5,072 bases of DNA from Candidatus Gastranaerophilales bacterium (GCA_947628355.1 CANQZO010000139.1:1-5072); one strand, 5' to 3'. Counted from the first letter of the stretch, positions 1-5,072 are shown. Notes: generated by a model from the sequence alone, not told the origin. Numbers and translations are program-made.

Positions 1-1
1 C

Positions 2-850
2 ACGGATGCACAGGTTGTTGCTTCTACAGTTACAGCTAAAAATGATATTAATATTAAAGGCGGAAATGATGTTTATGTTACGGGTGATTCACTTTTAACT
101 GCTGACAATAATATTAAAGTAACAGCAGAAAAGGGTAAAGTTCAAGCTAAAGCTACAATGGAAGCTAAAAACGGTGCAACTACCATAACAGCTGCTACAG
201 ATATCAAAGGCGGTATAAACTTCAAAAATACACTTGCTAAAATGTATGCTAACGGCGGAGATATCAATGTTAAACTTGCAGGTGTAAGCAACAAACAAAA
301 AGGTTTAACTGCTGAAGCTAAAAATAATGTTAACATTGAAACTAAAGAAACATTATCTGTATCAAGATTAGTTGCTAAAGAAGGAAATATGACTCTTACG
401 GCTGATAAGATTGTAGCAGGTCTTCCTTATACAACTGAAGAAAAAATCCCGAATGGTGATAGCTCGGAACGTTCATACATCTACGTAGCAAACGGTACAT
501 TCACAGCAAACACAGCTAATGATGAAATGGAAGTTACAGCATCTGATACTGATGTATACAAAGACGGTAAACATTATCAACAAAGACATCACATTCAATT
601 TGGCAACGGCGAAGAAAAAATCTTATTAATCAATAACAGACCGGCAGCTGAAACAAGTATTGATCCTGTAGTTCCTTCTTCACTCAATACAAATGTTAAT
701 GATGATCAAGCAGCTATGAAAAACAAATTACCGGCTCAACCTCAAACAATAACGGTTAACAATAACATAACAAATAACAAAACTCAATTAGTAGATGTGT
801 TCGCTGCAGCTAGTCAGATAGAAATTGAAGATGACGAAGACGAAGACTAA
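2..850 (+). CDS. C-terminal part of a large filamentous hemagglutinin/LktA-like surface adhesin (5' end outside window)
   Basis: The reading frame is open from base 2, so the Met codon at 158 is internal and only the last 282 residues are visible. Residues 1 to about 140 consist of short alternating beta-strand segments rich in Thr, Ala, Val, Asn and Gly. Turn-strand motifs such as KNDINIKG, DNNIKVTA, NGATTITA, GGDINVKLA, KNNVNIET and EGNMTLTA recur every 20-28 residues. This is the look of the right-handed beta-helix in filamentous hemagglutinins and the Fusobacterium LktA-type adhesins, which are exported across the outer membrane. After about residue 140 the repeats stop and a non-repetitive domain follows, then a Pro/Asn/Gln-rich linker and an acidic end, DDEDED. 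I see no LPXTG motif, final transmembrane helix or beta-barrel in the visible part, so it resembles a two-partner secretion exoprotein or a released adhesin. Asn, Phe and Ile codons ending in C are commoner here than in the neighbouring genes, which would suit high expression. Family assignment rests on repeat style, not on a specific motif. Confidence 0.75.
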   Translation, partial: TDAQVVASTVTAKNDINIKGGNDVYVTGDSLLTADNNIKVTAEKGKVQAKATMEAKNGATTITAATDIKGGINFKNTLAKMYANGGDINVKLAGVSNKQKGLTAEAKNNVNIETKETLSVSRLVAKEGNMTLTADKIVAGLPYTTEEKIPNGDSSERSYIYVANGTFTANTANDEMEVTASDTDVYKDGKHYQQRHHIQFGNGEEKILLINNRPAAETSIDPVVPSSLNTNVNDDQAAMKNKLPAQPQTITVNNNITNNKTQLVDVFAAASQIEIEDDEDED

Positions 851-867
851 TAAATAACAAACAAATA

Positions 868-901
868 AAAAAAGAGAGCTTTGAAAAAGGCTCTCTTTTT
901 T
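868..901 (+). terminator. Rho-independent terminator after the adhesin gene
   Basis: The GAGAGC arm (874-879) pairs with GCTCTC (890-895). Outside it A868-A873 pairs with T896-T901, and inside it TTT/AAG adds two A-T pairs and one G-T pair closed by a GAAA tetraloop (883-886). The stem is therefore about 15 pairs and ends in a run of six T. It lies 17 bases after the adhesin stop. The flanking A and T runs mean it could also work on the opposite strand, but no leftward gene is seen reaching it. Confidence 0.92.
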
Positions 902-903
902 GT

Positions 904-932
904 TTGACTTATTTCCCCCTATTTCGTAACAT
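904..932 (+). promoter_or_regulatory. Candidate sigma70 promoter of the TPR gene
   Basis: TTGACT (904-909, 5 of 6 to the -35 consensus) is followed by a 17-base spacer and TAACAT (927-932, 4 of 6 to the -10 consensus and a match to TANNNT). It starts just 2 bases after the adhesin terminator, as expected for a new transcription unit. The predicted start of transcription, about 7 bases after the -10 hexamer, falls on the ATG at 939. The bases 910-938 contain no purine-rich Shine-Dalgarno sequence, so the transcript may be leaderless. Confidence 0.6.
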
Positions 933-938
933 GTTTTT

Positions 939-2663
939 ATGAAGTGTAAATTTTTAATTATTTCATTAATTTTATGTACCGGAACAACGGCGATTTCAGA
1001 GTCAATTATTAGTCAACCCGTACAAAAAAAACGTTCTGCCATTCAATCTACTAATGCTGAATTTAAAGAACATAAAATTGATACCGCTTCAAATGCATAT
1101 TTTGAAGCTATTAAAGAAATAGAAGCAAAATTATCTCAAACTGACGATAATTATATTTATTATGTTTCGCTTGTTGATTTGTATATAAAGACTTCTCAGT
1201 TTGATAAAGCATATAAAGAACTTACTTTTTTAAATAATCTTGCAAAAGCAAATAAATTAAATTCCCAAGTATTGCAAAGTTTATCGGAGCTTGAAGCAGT
1301 GCTTGAAAAAAACGTGAAATATAATTCTGATATTGCGATAGATTTAACAATAATGAATTTAATTTTGCAAAATTATTCAAAGTCGCAGGAATATCTGACT
1401 TCAGCGTATAATAATAATTTATTTTTACCTGCATTTAAAGAAGTTTTTGACACAACAGGTAATTATCAGTCGGGAGTTAATTTGGCTGAAAAAGTTTTAA
1501 AAGTTAATCCGTTAAATAAAAGTTTAAGAAAACTAAAAGCAGAATATTTGATGCAGTTAAATCAAAAAGATAATGCCATAAATGAATACACTGCGCTTGC
1601 AGTTATAATGCCGGATGATTTGGAAATAAAATATAATCTTTATAATTTGCTTGAAGGAAAACCATTGAGTGAAAAGGAATTAATAGCTAAAATCTGTCCA
1701 CAAATGACGGAGGAAAAGGCTTATTCCGTTATATCAGACATGCTTTCAACAAATAAAAATTATTCATCTGCAAAAGTATGGGCGGAAAAACTTATAAATA
1801 AGTATCCCGAAAACGCTAACGGCTATATTGTTATGTCAGAAATTTATAAGTCTGAAGGAAATCTTAAAGAATGTTATGACATGTTAAAAATGGTTAGGGA
1901 CAAGGCGGATGATAAAGATACTATTTCCAAGTATAATGTTGCGCTGGCAAAATTGTCAGATGAGCCTGTAAAGCAGGCTGACGGGCTTATGAATAACGGG
2001 CTTTATGGGCAGGCTTTAAGCGTATTAGAGTCTGCGAATAAAGATGATTTGTATGTTATGCTTTCAATGGCAAGAGCAAATTATTTTTTAAACAATAAGC
2101 AAACAGCTTTTGAGCTTTTAAATAAGGCAATGTCTTTATATCCTAATAATTCTGACGTATTTTATTATTTCGCTTATATTTTTTATCAGGAAAAGGATTT
2201 AACAAGTGCAAGAAATTATGTTAATAAATCACTTGAGGTGAATAAGGAAAATCAATTTTCGCTTAAATTGCTTGATGTGATTAATAAAGCAGAAGCTGAC
2301 ACATACTTAAATAAGATATCTTCAAATATTGATGCTCAAGACTTTACGGAGGCAATGAAATTAACGGAAGAAGCCTTAAAAATTGATAAAAAAAATTCGG
2401 CATTGTATTTTTATAAGGGTATGATTTTAATAGCTCAAAACAATTATGCAGCGGCTACTGCTCCTTTGTATAAAGCAATAGAGCTTAATAAAAACAATTT
2501 TGAAGCATATTATTATCTGGGGGTTGCGTTTGATAATTTATCTGAGCCTCAAAATGCACTTGAATATTATAAGGAATTTATAGAAAGGCTGCCTAAAGAC
2601 GATTTTGGCGAGAGCGAAAAGCGAGATTATGCTAATGCCAGAATTAAAAAACTTGCGGGATAA
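939..2663 (+). CDS. Secreted or periplasmic tetratricopeptide-repeat (TPR) protein
   Basis: The 574-residue product starts with a signal peptide: MKCK, then a hydrophobic stretch (residues 5-19) and a possible signal peptidase I site after TTA (residue 18). Cys13 follows LIL, which is a poor lipobox because the residue before the Cys should be small, so a lipoprotein is less likely. The rest is nearly all alpha-helical with degenerate TPR units. The clearest are at about 71-104, 172-237, 270-315, 371-437 and three in tandem at 455-554, with typical signatures such as YYLGVAFDNLSEPQNALEYYKEFI and the helix-ending pattern A-I-E-L-N-K-N. TPR arrays are protein-binding scaffolds; in the envelope they often serve outer-membrane assembly, secretion or polysaccharide systems. 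No catalytic domain is visible. It follows the adhesin gene but has its own promoter and is separated by a terminator, so a role in adhesin export or anchoring is only a guess. The ATG at 939 is chosen because the signal peptide begins directly there; no Shine-Dalgarno precedes it. Confidence 0.88.
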   Translation: MKCKFLIISLILCTGTTAISESIISQPVQKKRSAIQSTNAEFKEHKIDTASNAYFEAIKEIEAKLSQTDDNYIYYVSLVDLYIKTSQFDKAYKELTFLNNLAKANKLNSQVLQSLSELEAVLEKNVKYNSDIAIDLTIMNLILQNYSKSQEYLTSAYNNNLFLPAFKEVFDTTGNYQSGVNLAEKVLKVNPLNKSLRKLKAEYLMQLNQKDNAINEYTALAVIMPDDLEIKYNLYNLLEGKPLSEKELIAKICPQMTEEKAYSVISDMLSTNKNYSSAKVWAEKLINKYPENANGYIVMSEIYKSEGNLKECYDMLKMVRDKADDKDTISKYNVALAKLSDEPVKQADGLMNNGLYGQALSVLESANKDDLYVMLSMARANYFLNNKQTAFELLNKAMSLYPNNSDVFYYFAYIFYQEKDLTSARNYVNKSLEVNKENQFSLKLLDVINKAEADTYLNKISSNIDAQDFTEAMKLTEEALKIDKKNSALYFYKGMILIAQNNYAAATAPLYKAIELNKNNFEAYYYLGVAFDNLSEPQNALEYYKEFIERLPKDDFGESEKRDYANARIKKLAG

Positions 2664-2679
2664 ATAATTTTACAATTCG

Positions 2680-2708
2680 TTTAAAAATAAAATATATTTT
2701 GTTATGAT
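2680..2708 (+). promoter_or_regulatory. Candidate promoter of the 86-codon ORF/engB unit
   Basis: TTTAAA (2680-2685, 4 of 6 to -35) is followed by a 17-base spacer and TATGAT (2703-2708, 5 of 6 to -10). The hexamer ends 6 bases before the ATG at 2715, the same geometry as the TPR promoter, so transcription should begin on or next to the start codon. The spacer contains a 12-base AT-only palindrome (2689-2700). In DNA this AT-rich such hexamers also arise by chance; the shared spacing is the main support. Confidence 0.5.
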
Positions 2709-2714
2709 TTAAGA

Positions 2715-2975
2715 ATGGATATCTTAAAGACATTTGAAATATTTTTAACGGCTCCGCTTAGTATTATAAGAAAGCGGAGAATTAAAATAATGCATGTCGA
2801 AACAAATATTTTTTCGCCGAAACTGCCTATTGGAGTTACTTTTGACGATGATATAAATTTAACTGTTTATAATAATCAAAAAGTATATAATTTATTATCG
2901 GGTGTAATATATAAAAAAAGACTAAAAGATGAAAATAACAAAAGCAAAATTTATAACGAGCGCTCCGACGATTAA
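2715..2975 (+). CDS. Small hypothetical protein overlapping the start of engB
   Basis: This is an 86-codon ORF that I do not recognise. The first 25 residues (MDILKTFEIFLTAPLSIIRK...) form a hydrophobic stretch followed by a basic cluster RKRR (19-22), which could be a membrane-associating amphipathic helix. The remainder is a mix of short strands and a Lys/Asp/Asn-rich polar end. An alternative start is the ATG at 2790, giving 61 residues (MHVETNIF...), with GGAG at 2776-2779 ten bases upstream. The ORF runs 47 bases into engB in another frame. Support for a real gene is the intact frame filling the gap between the TPR gene and engB, and the candidate promoter whose start point would fall on its ATG. 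Against it are the long overlap, the lack of a recognised domain and the lysine-rich tail that simply follows AT-rich DNA. It may serve mainly to couple translation into engB. Confidence 0.45.
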   Translation: MDILKTFEIFLTAPLSIIRKRRIKIMHVETNIFSPKLPIGVTFDDDINLTVYNNQKVYNLLSGVIYKKRLKDENNKSKIYNERSDD

Positions 2976-3498
2976 TGAGTGTCCCGAATTAAATTTGCCC
3001 GAAATCGCGCTTATCGGGCGTTCTAATGTCGGTAAATCATCTTTTATTAATTCTGTTGTAAATATAAAAGGGCTTGCTAAAACAAGTAATACTCCGGGGA
3101 AAACGCAGTTAATTAACTTGTTTAATGTGGATGATAAATTTATTTTCGCCGATTTACCCGGTTACGGCTTTGCCAAGGTTTCGGGAAAAATGCAAAATCA
3201 GTGGCAAAAAAGTCTTGAACAATATTTGTTAAAAAGAACTTCCATTGTTTCTTTAATTCAATTTATAGATTCAAGGCATGAAATTCAAACTAATGATTTG
3301 CAAATGGCGCAGTGGATTAAATTTAATAATCTGCCATGTTTTATTGTTGCGTCTAAGGTTGATCAAATTTCAAAATCACAGGTTTTAAATGTGTGCAAAA
3401 AATTTGAGAAAGAATTAAATCTTCCCGTTTTTCCGTTTTCAAAAACTAATTCTTTTTACAACAATAATATTATTGATAAAATACAAGAGCTTATTTAA
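2929..3498 (+). CDS. engB: Ribosome biogenesis GTPase EngB (YsxC/YihA)
   Basis: The 189-residue length is normal for this family of small circularly unpermuted Ras-like GTPases needed for late assembly of the 50S ribosomal subunit. The motifs are in order: G1/P-loop GRSNVGKSS (30-38), G2 region NTPGKTQ (54-60), G3 DLPGYGFAKV (75-84), G4 SKVD (142-145) and a G5-like FSKTN (170-174). The start MKITKAKFITSAP aligns with the Bacillus YsxC start, which supports the ATG at 2929 even though no good Shine-Dalgarno precedes it and it lies inside the preceding ORF; translational coupling is likely. The G4 motif has Ser where Thr (TKxD) is usual, a mild change that should still bind guanine. The final 8 bases overlap the end of the convergent membrane protein gene. 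Confidence 0.97.
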   Translation: MKITKAKFITSAPTINECPELNLPEIALIGRSNVGKSSFINSVVNIKGLAKTSNTPGKTQLINLFNVDDKFIFADLPGYGFAKVSGKMQNQWQKSLEQYLLKRTSIVSLIQFIDSRHEIQTNDLQMAQWIKFNNLPCFIVASKVDQISKSQVLNVCKKFEKELNLPVFPFSKTNSFYNNNIIDKIQELI

Positions 3499-3510
3499 TT
3501 CTTGTATTTT
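3478..3510. terminator. Candidate bidirectional terminator shared by the convergent genes
   Basis: AAAATACAAGA (3478-3488) is perfectly repeated in inverted form as TCTTGTATTTT (3500-3510), separated by 11 bases. The hairpin covers the last codons and stops of both engB (stop 3496-3498) and the minus-strand membrane protein gene (stop 3491-3493). On each strand the 3' arm ends in four U, giving terminator form in both directions. Only two of eleven pairs are G-C, so it would be a weak intrinsic terminator or an RNA 3'-end stabilising stem. Confidence 0.6.
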
Positions 3511-3817
3511 CTAAAAACACTCTGATACATTTTTGAACGGTATCGGATGTTGCAAGGCTTTTATATGGATTTTGTTCATCAACTTTTATATTATCAGACG
3601 ACTTTTTCCGAAATTTCTTAACAATGATAAAAACAGATATTGCGGCGAGGATTAAGATTATTAATCCTGCGCCGCCGTATATTAAATTGTTATTAATCGC
3701 TGTAAAATTTACAGCGGGAACTGAACTTGCTTCCGTTGTTGCTTCTATCTCGGGAAGCGCGGGCAATTCTTCAAATTGAGGTTCATTATTAGTTATTTCG
3801 ATTAACTCGGTAGTCAT
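3491..3817 (-). CDS. Small single-pass membrane protein encoded directly after rne
   Basis: The 108-residue product is not one I recognise. Residues 1-30 are acidic and Pro/Glu/Thr-rich (for example EELPALPEIEATTEA). One hydrophobic helix spans about 45-66 (LIYGGAGLIILILAAISVFIIV), followed at once by the basic cluster KKFRKK (67-72). By the positive-inside rule the acidic N-terminus faces outward and the 36-residue C-terminal tail is cytoplasmic. There is no cleavable signal peptide. The ATG at 3817 is 9 bases after the rne stop, so the two genes are surely co-transcribed. An AGAGGT sequence (3836-3831) lies in the last rne codons, 13 bases before the ATG, a long but possible Shine-Dalgarno spacing. 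Its placement raises, without proving, a link to RNase E/G or to membrane placement of RNA decay. The last 8 bases overlap engB on the other strand. Confidence 0.75.
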   Translation of the reverse strand: MTTELIEITNNEPQFEELPALPEIEATTEASSVPAVNFTAINNNLIYGGAGLIILILAAISVFIIVKKFRKKSSDNIKVDEQNPYKSLATSDTVQKCIRVFLENTRIK

Positions 3818-3825
3818 TTAATAAT

Positions 3826-3836
3826 ATTATACCTCT
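3826..3836 (-). promoter_or_regulatory. Overlapping ribosome-binding site and -10-like hexamer before the membrane protein gene
   Basis: Read on the minus strand, AGAGGT (3836-3831) is a Shine-Dalgarno-like sequence inside the final codons of rne, 13 bases before the ATG at 3817. It overlaps TATAAT (3831-3826), a perfect -10 hexamer that includes the rne stop codon and sits 8 bases before the ATG. No good -35 is present at the right distance (TAAAAA at 3854-3849 is poor). The simpler reading is a ribosome-binding site for coupled translation; an internal promoter is possible. Confidence 0.4.
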
Positions 3837-5072
3837 ACTGTTTCTGTTTTTTTATTAGGTTTTCTTCCTCGTTTTTTCTTTTCGGGCTTTTTATCTTCAG
3901 CCAAAGTCAATTGCTCTGATTTTGCTGTTTCCGCTTTTTTATTGGATTTTCTTCCGCGTCTTTTTTGATTTTCTTGTTCTTTATTTTCAGTTTCTTGTTT
4001 TACTTCGCTGACTTGAGGCTGCTGTGGTTTTTCTTCCTGTTTGTCAGGTTGATTAGTATTTTGCGGTGAAGCTGTTATTATGTTTGTTATTTCATCAAGC
4101 AATTGCTCTTTTGTTTCAATATCTTCAACGTGTTTATTTATATTTTGTTTAAAGTTATTGTTGTTCTTATGTTGATTTTGTTTGTTATTTTGCTCATTAT
4201 TTTCATTTAAGGGATTGTTGTTAGGGTTATTAAACACCTTATTTTGTTTATAATTTGGTGTTCTGTTTTTTATCTGCTGAGCGGGGATTTTTAATTTTGC
4301 CGCTTTAGCTTTAATTTCGCCTTCAATTGTCGGAGCAGAGAAGATTAAATCATCGGCAATGTAGCCTGTTCCCTGGCAATGAGGACATTTTTTGCCGAAT
4401 AATTCCGATAAACTTTGACCTTGTCTGTGGCGGGTTAATTCAACCAATCCTAAATCAGATAATTGACCAACCTGCGGTTTTGCCTTATCTTTTTCCAGTG
4501 CTATTTCAAGTTCTTCCATCATTGCAAGTTTATCACGGCGGTTATTCATATCAATAAAATCTATAATTACCATACCGCCGATATTTCTTAATCTTAATTG
4601 ACGGGCAATTTCATGCACTGCTTCAAGATTGGTTTTTACAATGGTTTCATCCTGTGTATTTGAGCTTACAAATTTTCCGCTATTTACGTCTATTACTGTT
4701 AATGCTTCGGTTGTTTGTATAAATAAGTAGCCGCCGCTTGGCAAATTTACCTTTGTCTGCAGTGCTGATTTTATTTCTTTTACAACACCCGATGCAACAA
4801 GCAGATTTTCCGAACCTTTATATGCGTTTACTTCAATATTCTTATTCATATTCCAGTTTTGGAGTATCTGCTGAGTTCTGTGGACTCCGTATGAAGTATC
4901 TAATATTATTTCATCAACATCTTCGCTGCATGCTTCTCTCATTACTCTGTATAATAAGTCTTGGTCACGGTATAAAAGGCTTGGTGCAGGGCGTGTTTCT
5001 GCTGCCGTTACGATTGTATTCCACTTTTCTAAAAGTATTTCCATATCTTCCTGAATATCGGCATCAGATTGC
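3827..5072 (-). CDS. rne: Ribonuclease E/G, catalytic C-terminal half plus disordered tail (5' end outside window)
   Basis: The frame is open to the right edge (minus strand), so the N-terminus with its S1 and 5'-sensor regions is missing; the Met at 5044 is internal. Numbering from that Met, residues 8-25 match the conserved W...A..TRPAPSLLY segment. The DNase I-like catalytic domain follows, with LPSGGYLFIQTTEALTVIDVNSG and IGGMVIIDFIDM. Asp119 and Asp162 correspond to the two magnesium-binding aspartates (Asp303 and Asp346 in E. coli). The zinc-link CPHCQGTG (Cys220, Cys223) is intact and would join subunits. The family cuts single-stranded AU-rich RNA in mRNA decay and rRNA processing. 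After the zinc-link, the small domain expected from E. coli RNase E is not recognisable. Instead there is a 175-residue polar tail: an Asn/Gln/Lys-rich stretch (260-305), a possible helix (306-326), a Gln/Glu/Pro-rich linker and two RGRK-type basic motifs (363-370 and 391-399). The extended tail argues for RNase E rather than RNase G. Confidence 0.93.
   Translation of the reverse strand, partial: QSDADIQEDMEILLEKWNTIVTAAETRPAPSLLYRDQDLLYRVMREACSEDVDEIILDTSYGVHRTQQILQNWNMNKNIEVNAYKGSENLLVASGVVKEIKSALQTKVNLPSGGYLFIQTTEALTVIDVNSGKFVSSNTQDETIVKTNLEAVHEIARQLRLRNIGGMVIIDFIDMNNRRDKLAMMEELEIALEKDKAKPQVGQLSDLGLVELTRHRQGQSLSELFGKKCPHCQGTGYIADDLIFSAPTIEGEIKAKAAKLKIPAQQIKNRTPNYKQNKVFNNPNNNPLNENNEQNNKQNQHKNNNNFKQNINKHVEDIETKEQLLDEITNIITASPQNTNQPDKQEEKPQQPQVSEVKQETENKEQENQKRRGRKSNKKAETAKSEQLTLAEDKKPEKKKRGRKPNKKTETVEV
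3840..3966 (-). repeat. Duplicated segment encoding RGRK motifs in the rne tail
   Basis: Bases 3840-3879 and 3927-3966 are imperfect direct repeats, about 33 of 40 bases alike, offset by 87 bases (29 codons). They encode RRGRKSNKKAET (residues 362-373) and KRGRKPNKKTET (391-402). Each is a basic AT-hook-like or RNA-binding motif at the end of the disordered tail. The duplication is in frame, so it changes motif number without breaking the gene. Confidence 0.8.

Noticed and set aside
158..160. ATG at 158 as the start of a 230-residue protein
   Set aside because: The frame is open to the left edge and the same beta-repeat pattern continues upstream of this Met, so it is an internal codon of a larger gene.
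95..336. Two minus-strand ORFs inside the adhesin region
   Set aside because: They lie opposite a clear coding frame, have compositions dictated by its complement (Ser/Phe/Cys- or Ala/Leu-rich) and lack start signals.
915..919. Run of five C in the TPR promoter spacer, considered as a phase-variable tract
   Set aside because: Five bases is too short for efficient slippage, and the promoter spacer is already the ideal 17 bases.
931..942. Three-codon mini-ORF (ATG TTT TTA TGA) overlapping the TPR start by ATGA
   Set aside because: It would lie partly upstream of the predicted transcription start and has no ribosome-binding site; a chance match in T-rich DNA is simpler than a leader peptide.
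1222..1434. Minus-strand 70-codon ORF inside the TPR gene
   Set aside because: It is the antisense shadow of the TPR coding sequence, without a ribosome-binding site or recognisable domain.
2689..2700. Perfect 12-base palindrome AAAATATATTTT in the spacer of the second promoter
   Set aside because: It could be an operator, but it is pure A/T low-complexity sequence in an AT-rich gap and is not repeated elsewhere in the window.
4327..4557. Plus-strand 76-codon ORF opposite rne
   Set aside because: It covers the strongly conserved catalytic and zinc-link region of RNase E/G on the other strand and shows no features of its own.
1..5072. CRISPR array, tRNA, riboswitch, insertion sequence or toxin-antitoxin pair
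   Set aside because: No regularly spaced repeats, cloverleaf, conserved aptamer core, terminal inverted repeats with transposase, or paired small genes were seen; intergenic gaps are only 88, 51 and 9 bases.

Overview
The window is AT-rich bacterial DNA. It carries two rightward blocks and one leftward block that meet tail to tail. The likely source is an uncultured, low-GC gut bacterium with a two-membrane envelope. My best guess is Candidatus Gastranaerophilales (Vampirovibrionia/Melainabacteria, the non-photosynthetic sister group of Cyanobacteria). The reasons are a large filamentous-hemagglutinin/LktA-like adhesin, an RNase E/G with a long low-complexity tail, an EngB of the YsxC type, and -10 elements of the TANNNT form. 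This placement is inference from gene content and has not been checked by search. All six visible stop codons are TAA.

Layout, left to right. Bases 2-850 (+) are the last 282 codons of a surface adhesin whose start lies left of the window; it ends in an acidic tail and is followed by a strong intrinsic terminator (868-901). Three bases later a sigma70-like promoter (904-932) leads into a 574-residue secreted or periplasmic TPR protein (939-2663, +). A second promoter (2680-2708) precedes an unrecognised 86-codon ORF (2715-2975, +), whose end overlaps the start of engB (2929-3498, +), the ribosome-assembly GTPase. On the minus strand, a truncated-by-window RNase E/G gene (5072-3827) is followed after 9 bases by a 108-residue single-pass membrane protein (3817-3491). 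The last 8 bases of engB and of the membrane protein gene overlap on opposite strands, inside a hairpin that looks like a shared bidirectional terminator.

How the genes relate. The adhesin and TPR genes appear to be separate transcription units. The 86-codon ORF and engB probably form a small coupled unit, and rne plus the membrane protein gene a second one. EngB (50S assembly) and RNase E/G (rRNA processing and mRNA decay) are housekeeping functions of the ribosome/RNA cycle.

The points most worth a second look are: (1) -10-like TANNNT hexamers exactly 6 bases upstream of three of the four visible start codons, two without a Shine-Dalgarno sequence, suggesting leaderless transcripts; (2) an RNase E/G that seems to lack the small domain after its zinc-link and instead has an Asn/Gln/Lys-rich tail with a duplicated RGRK motif; (3) the membrane protein gene tied to it; (4) the terminator embedded in two convergent coding ends. 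I see no CRISPR array, tRNA, rRNA, insertion sequence or phage gene, and no convincing new defence or mobile system.
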